The notes below the pieces were generated by a model that did no database searches, had not been told where the DNA came from, and worked only from the letters and a program-made list of their open reading frames with translations. Both the position numbers and the translations under genes were made by a program. A stretch of DNA of 64,000 bases, taken from the NCBI GenBank assembly GCA_029559475.1, contig JAKQBN010000030.1, positions 1 through 64,000 of the forward strand, written 5' to 3'. This DNA is from a bacterium (GTDB lineage: Bacteria; UBA4055). Position 1 is the stretch's first letter; every line of letters begins with the position of its first letter. Positions 63,140-64,000 of this stretch are shown one piece after another.

Positions 63140-64000
63140 TTATCTTCCTTTTTCGCTGTTTGAATTTATCTCTTCAGCTTTGAATCTGAAGTATTCGCTG
63201 TTTTCGGAAGAAGCGCTTCTTGCCGCTTTGCCGGCATATTCGGAATCGCTTTCTTCGAGAAGCGTAAGAGCCTGGATCCTGTTCGTCTCATCTCTGTCGT
63301 TAAGTACGACCTGATAAAGGGCTTCTCTTACGTCTTTTTCCTTGATCTGATCTCCGAGCATCTTCATAGCTTTTCTTCGGATGATGGGATCAGTATCGTT
63401 CTGCATCGTTTTTATAAGCGTCTCTTTGAACCTCGGATCGCTCGTTTTGTCTATGGCCTTCAATGTTTTCAACTTTACGCCGGTGTTGTTCTCATTCTCG
63501 ACCAGATACTTTAGGGTATTGATGATTGCCGGATCATTCTTCAACCCTTTTATTACTTTATTTGTGCTTACGTTAAAATCTATAGTTATCTCATCGCCGG
63601 ATTCATCTATTTTTAGATTTTCAACTTTATATTTATTCATATCTACATCTTTATATATCGATTCACCGCTTACAACAGCCACATTTTCATAAGGTATCGC
63701 CCCTGTTTTTATGCCGGATTCGATAGGCCCGTTATTATTTTTTTCCTGGCCTTTAAAATGAAACATTGTCGCGTAGAAAGTCAGAAGTATGACCGCCGCG
63801 TACTGTAAAAATCTTCTCCCGTAGTTATTAAGTATATCTGTAAAATTTATCTTTTTATTTTCATTTGATATTGCAGCTGACAATTTTTCTCTGTTCGACT
63901 CCAGAAGTTCATCTGAAGCTTTGGAGAATACATCTTTGTCCAGCATCGCTTTCTCTTTTTTCAACAAATTATAATATTTTTTTAATTCAGGATCGTTTTC
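63140..64000 (-). CDS. Partial single-pass membrane protein with HEAT-like repeats, anti-sigma-like
   Basis: The reading frame is open to the right edge (the codons before TTG 63967 read ENDPELKKYYNL), so the N-terminus lies outside the window. Visible parts are a charged helical region, one transmembrane segment (YAAVILLTFYATMFHF), a linker, and C-terminal HEAT-like repeats (KTMQNDTDPIIRRKAMKMLGD, VLNDRDETNRIQALTLLEESD). This plan and the DUF4097 neighbour resemble anti-sigma factors whose zinc-finger domain would lie in the missing part. I infer a regulator of envelope stress, but cannot see the deciding domain. Confidence 0.65.
   Translation of the reverse strand, partial: ENDPELKKYYNLLKKEKAMLDKDVFSKASDELLESNREKLSAAISNENKKINFTDILNNYGRRFLQYAAVILLTFYATMFHFKGQEKNNNGPIESGIKTGAIPYENVAVVSGESIYKDVDMNKYKVENLKIDESGDEITIDFNVSTNKVIKGLKNDPAIINTLKYLVENENNTGVKLKTLKAIDKTSDPRFKETLIKTMQNDTDPIIRRKAMKMLGDQIKEKDVREALYQVVLNDRDETNRIQALTLLEESDSEYAGKAARSASSENSEYFRFKAEEINSNSEKGR

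Noticed and set aside
1-64000. CRISPR array, rRNA genes or a prophage
   Set aside because: I saw no regularly spaced short direct repeats, no rRNA sequence and no phage structural genes; the ORF6N gene alone is not evidence for a prophage.

Overview
The window is AT-rich DNA from the chromosome of a Gram-negative, double-membraned bacterium. It carries lipid A genes (a fused LpxC-FabZ, then LpxA), lipoprotein export genes (LolCE and LolD types), a capsule or exopolysaccharide export pair, several outer-membrane barrels, a PorV-like protein, a gingipain-like C25 protein and one protein with a type IX secretion-style C-terminal domain. This combination points to the Fibrobacterota-Chlorobiota-Bacteroidota (FCB) superphylum, probably an uncultured lineage. 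I cannot name it more closely from sequence alone.

Layout. 1-9.6 kb (minus): a partial PD40/peptidase-MA barrel protein that runs off the left edge, an M6-like secreted protein that lacks the catalytic motif, a PorV-like protein, folD and three peptidyl-prolyl isomerases. 9.7-13.6 kb (plus): lpxC-fabZ, lpxA, a lipoyl-transfer enzyme and a small barrel. 13.6-21.6 kb: ddl, a C25 protease, hemW, a Dabb protein, queE and a large protein that looks like a metallo-beta-lactamase/beta-CASP nuclease with all its metal ligands gone. 21.7-31.9 kb (plus): ribD, sugar transferase, SLBB exporter, xerD, lolC/E, lolD, a UVR protein, a RimK-like ligase and glutaminyl cyclase, followed by tRNA-Lys and a terminator. 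32-48.9 kb: HD-GYP protein, zupT, cobO, racemase, a wHTH/membrane pair, O-methyltransferase, Yip1, a composite ABCG-like transporter, rlmD, MATE and small genes. 47.7-49.2 kb: a short thrS preceded by a complete ribosome-mediated attenuator (promoter, leader peptide with four consecutive Thr codons, antiterminator and terminator). 49.2-55.4 kb: an accessory island with an ORF6N/PLD protein, a GNAT protein and a restriction-modification locus. 55.4-64 kb (minus): ispF, an AsmA-like giant, a degenerate histidine-kinase-like protein and a barrel/DUF4097/HEAT-repeat cluster cut by the right edge.

The most notable discoveries are as follows. (1) A 1754-bp two-gene mobile element (51301-53054) has 14-bp perfect terminal inverted repeats and a TA target duplication. 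It encodes two DUF1670-like, helix-turn-helix-rich proteins with no recognisable transposase. It sits inside a TdeIII-like restriction endonuclease gene, and removing it restores the endonuclease frame exactly. (2) The threonine attenuator lies ahead of an editing-domain-less ThrRS. (3) A pseudo-beta-CASP protein overlaps queE. (4) An intergenic repeat family has three copies at 35.5, 37.8 and 60.0 kb, with internal hairpins and, in one copy, imperfect terminal inverted repeats.

All functional assignments come from reading motifs by eye. No database search was run.
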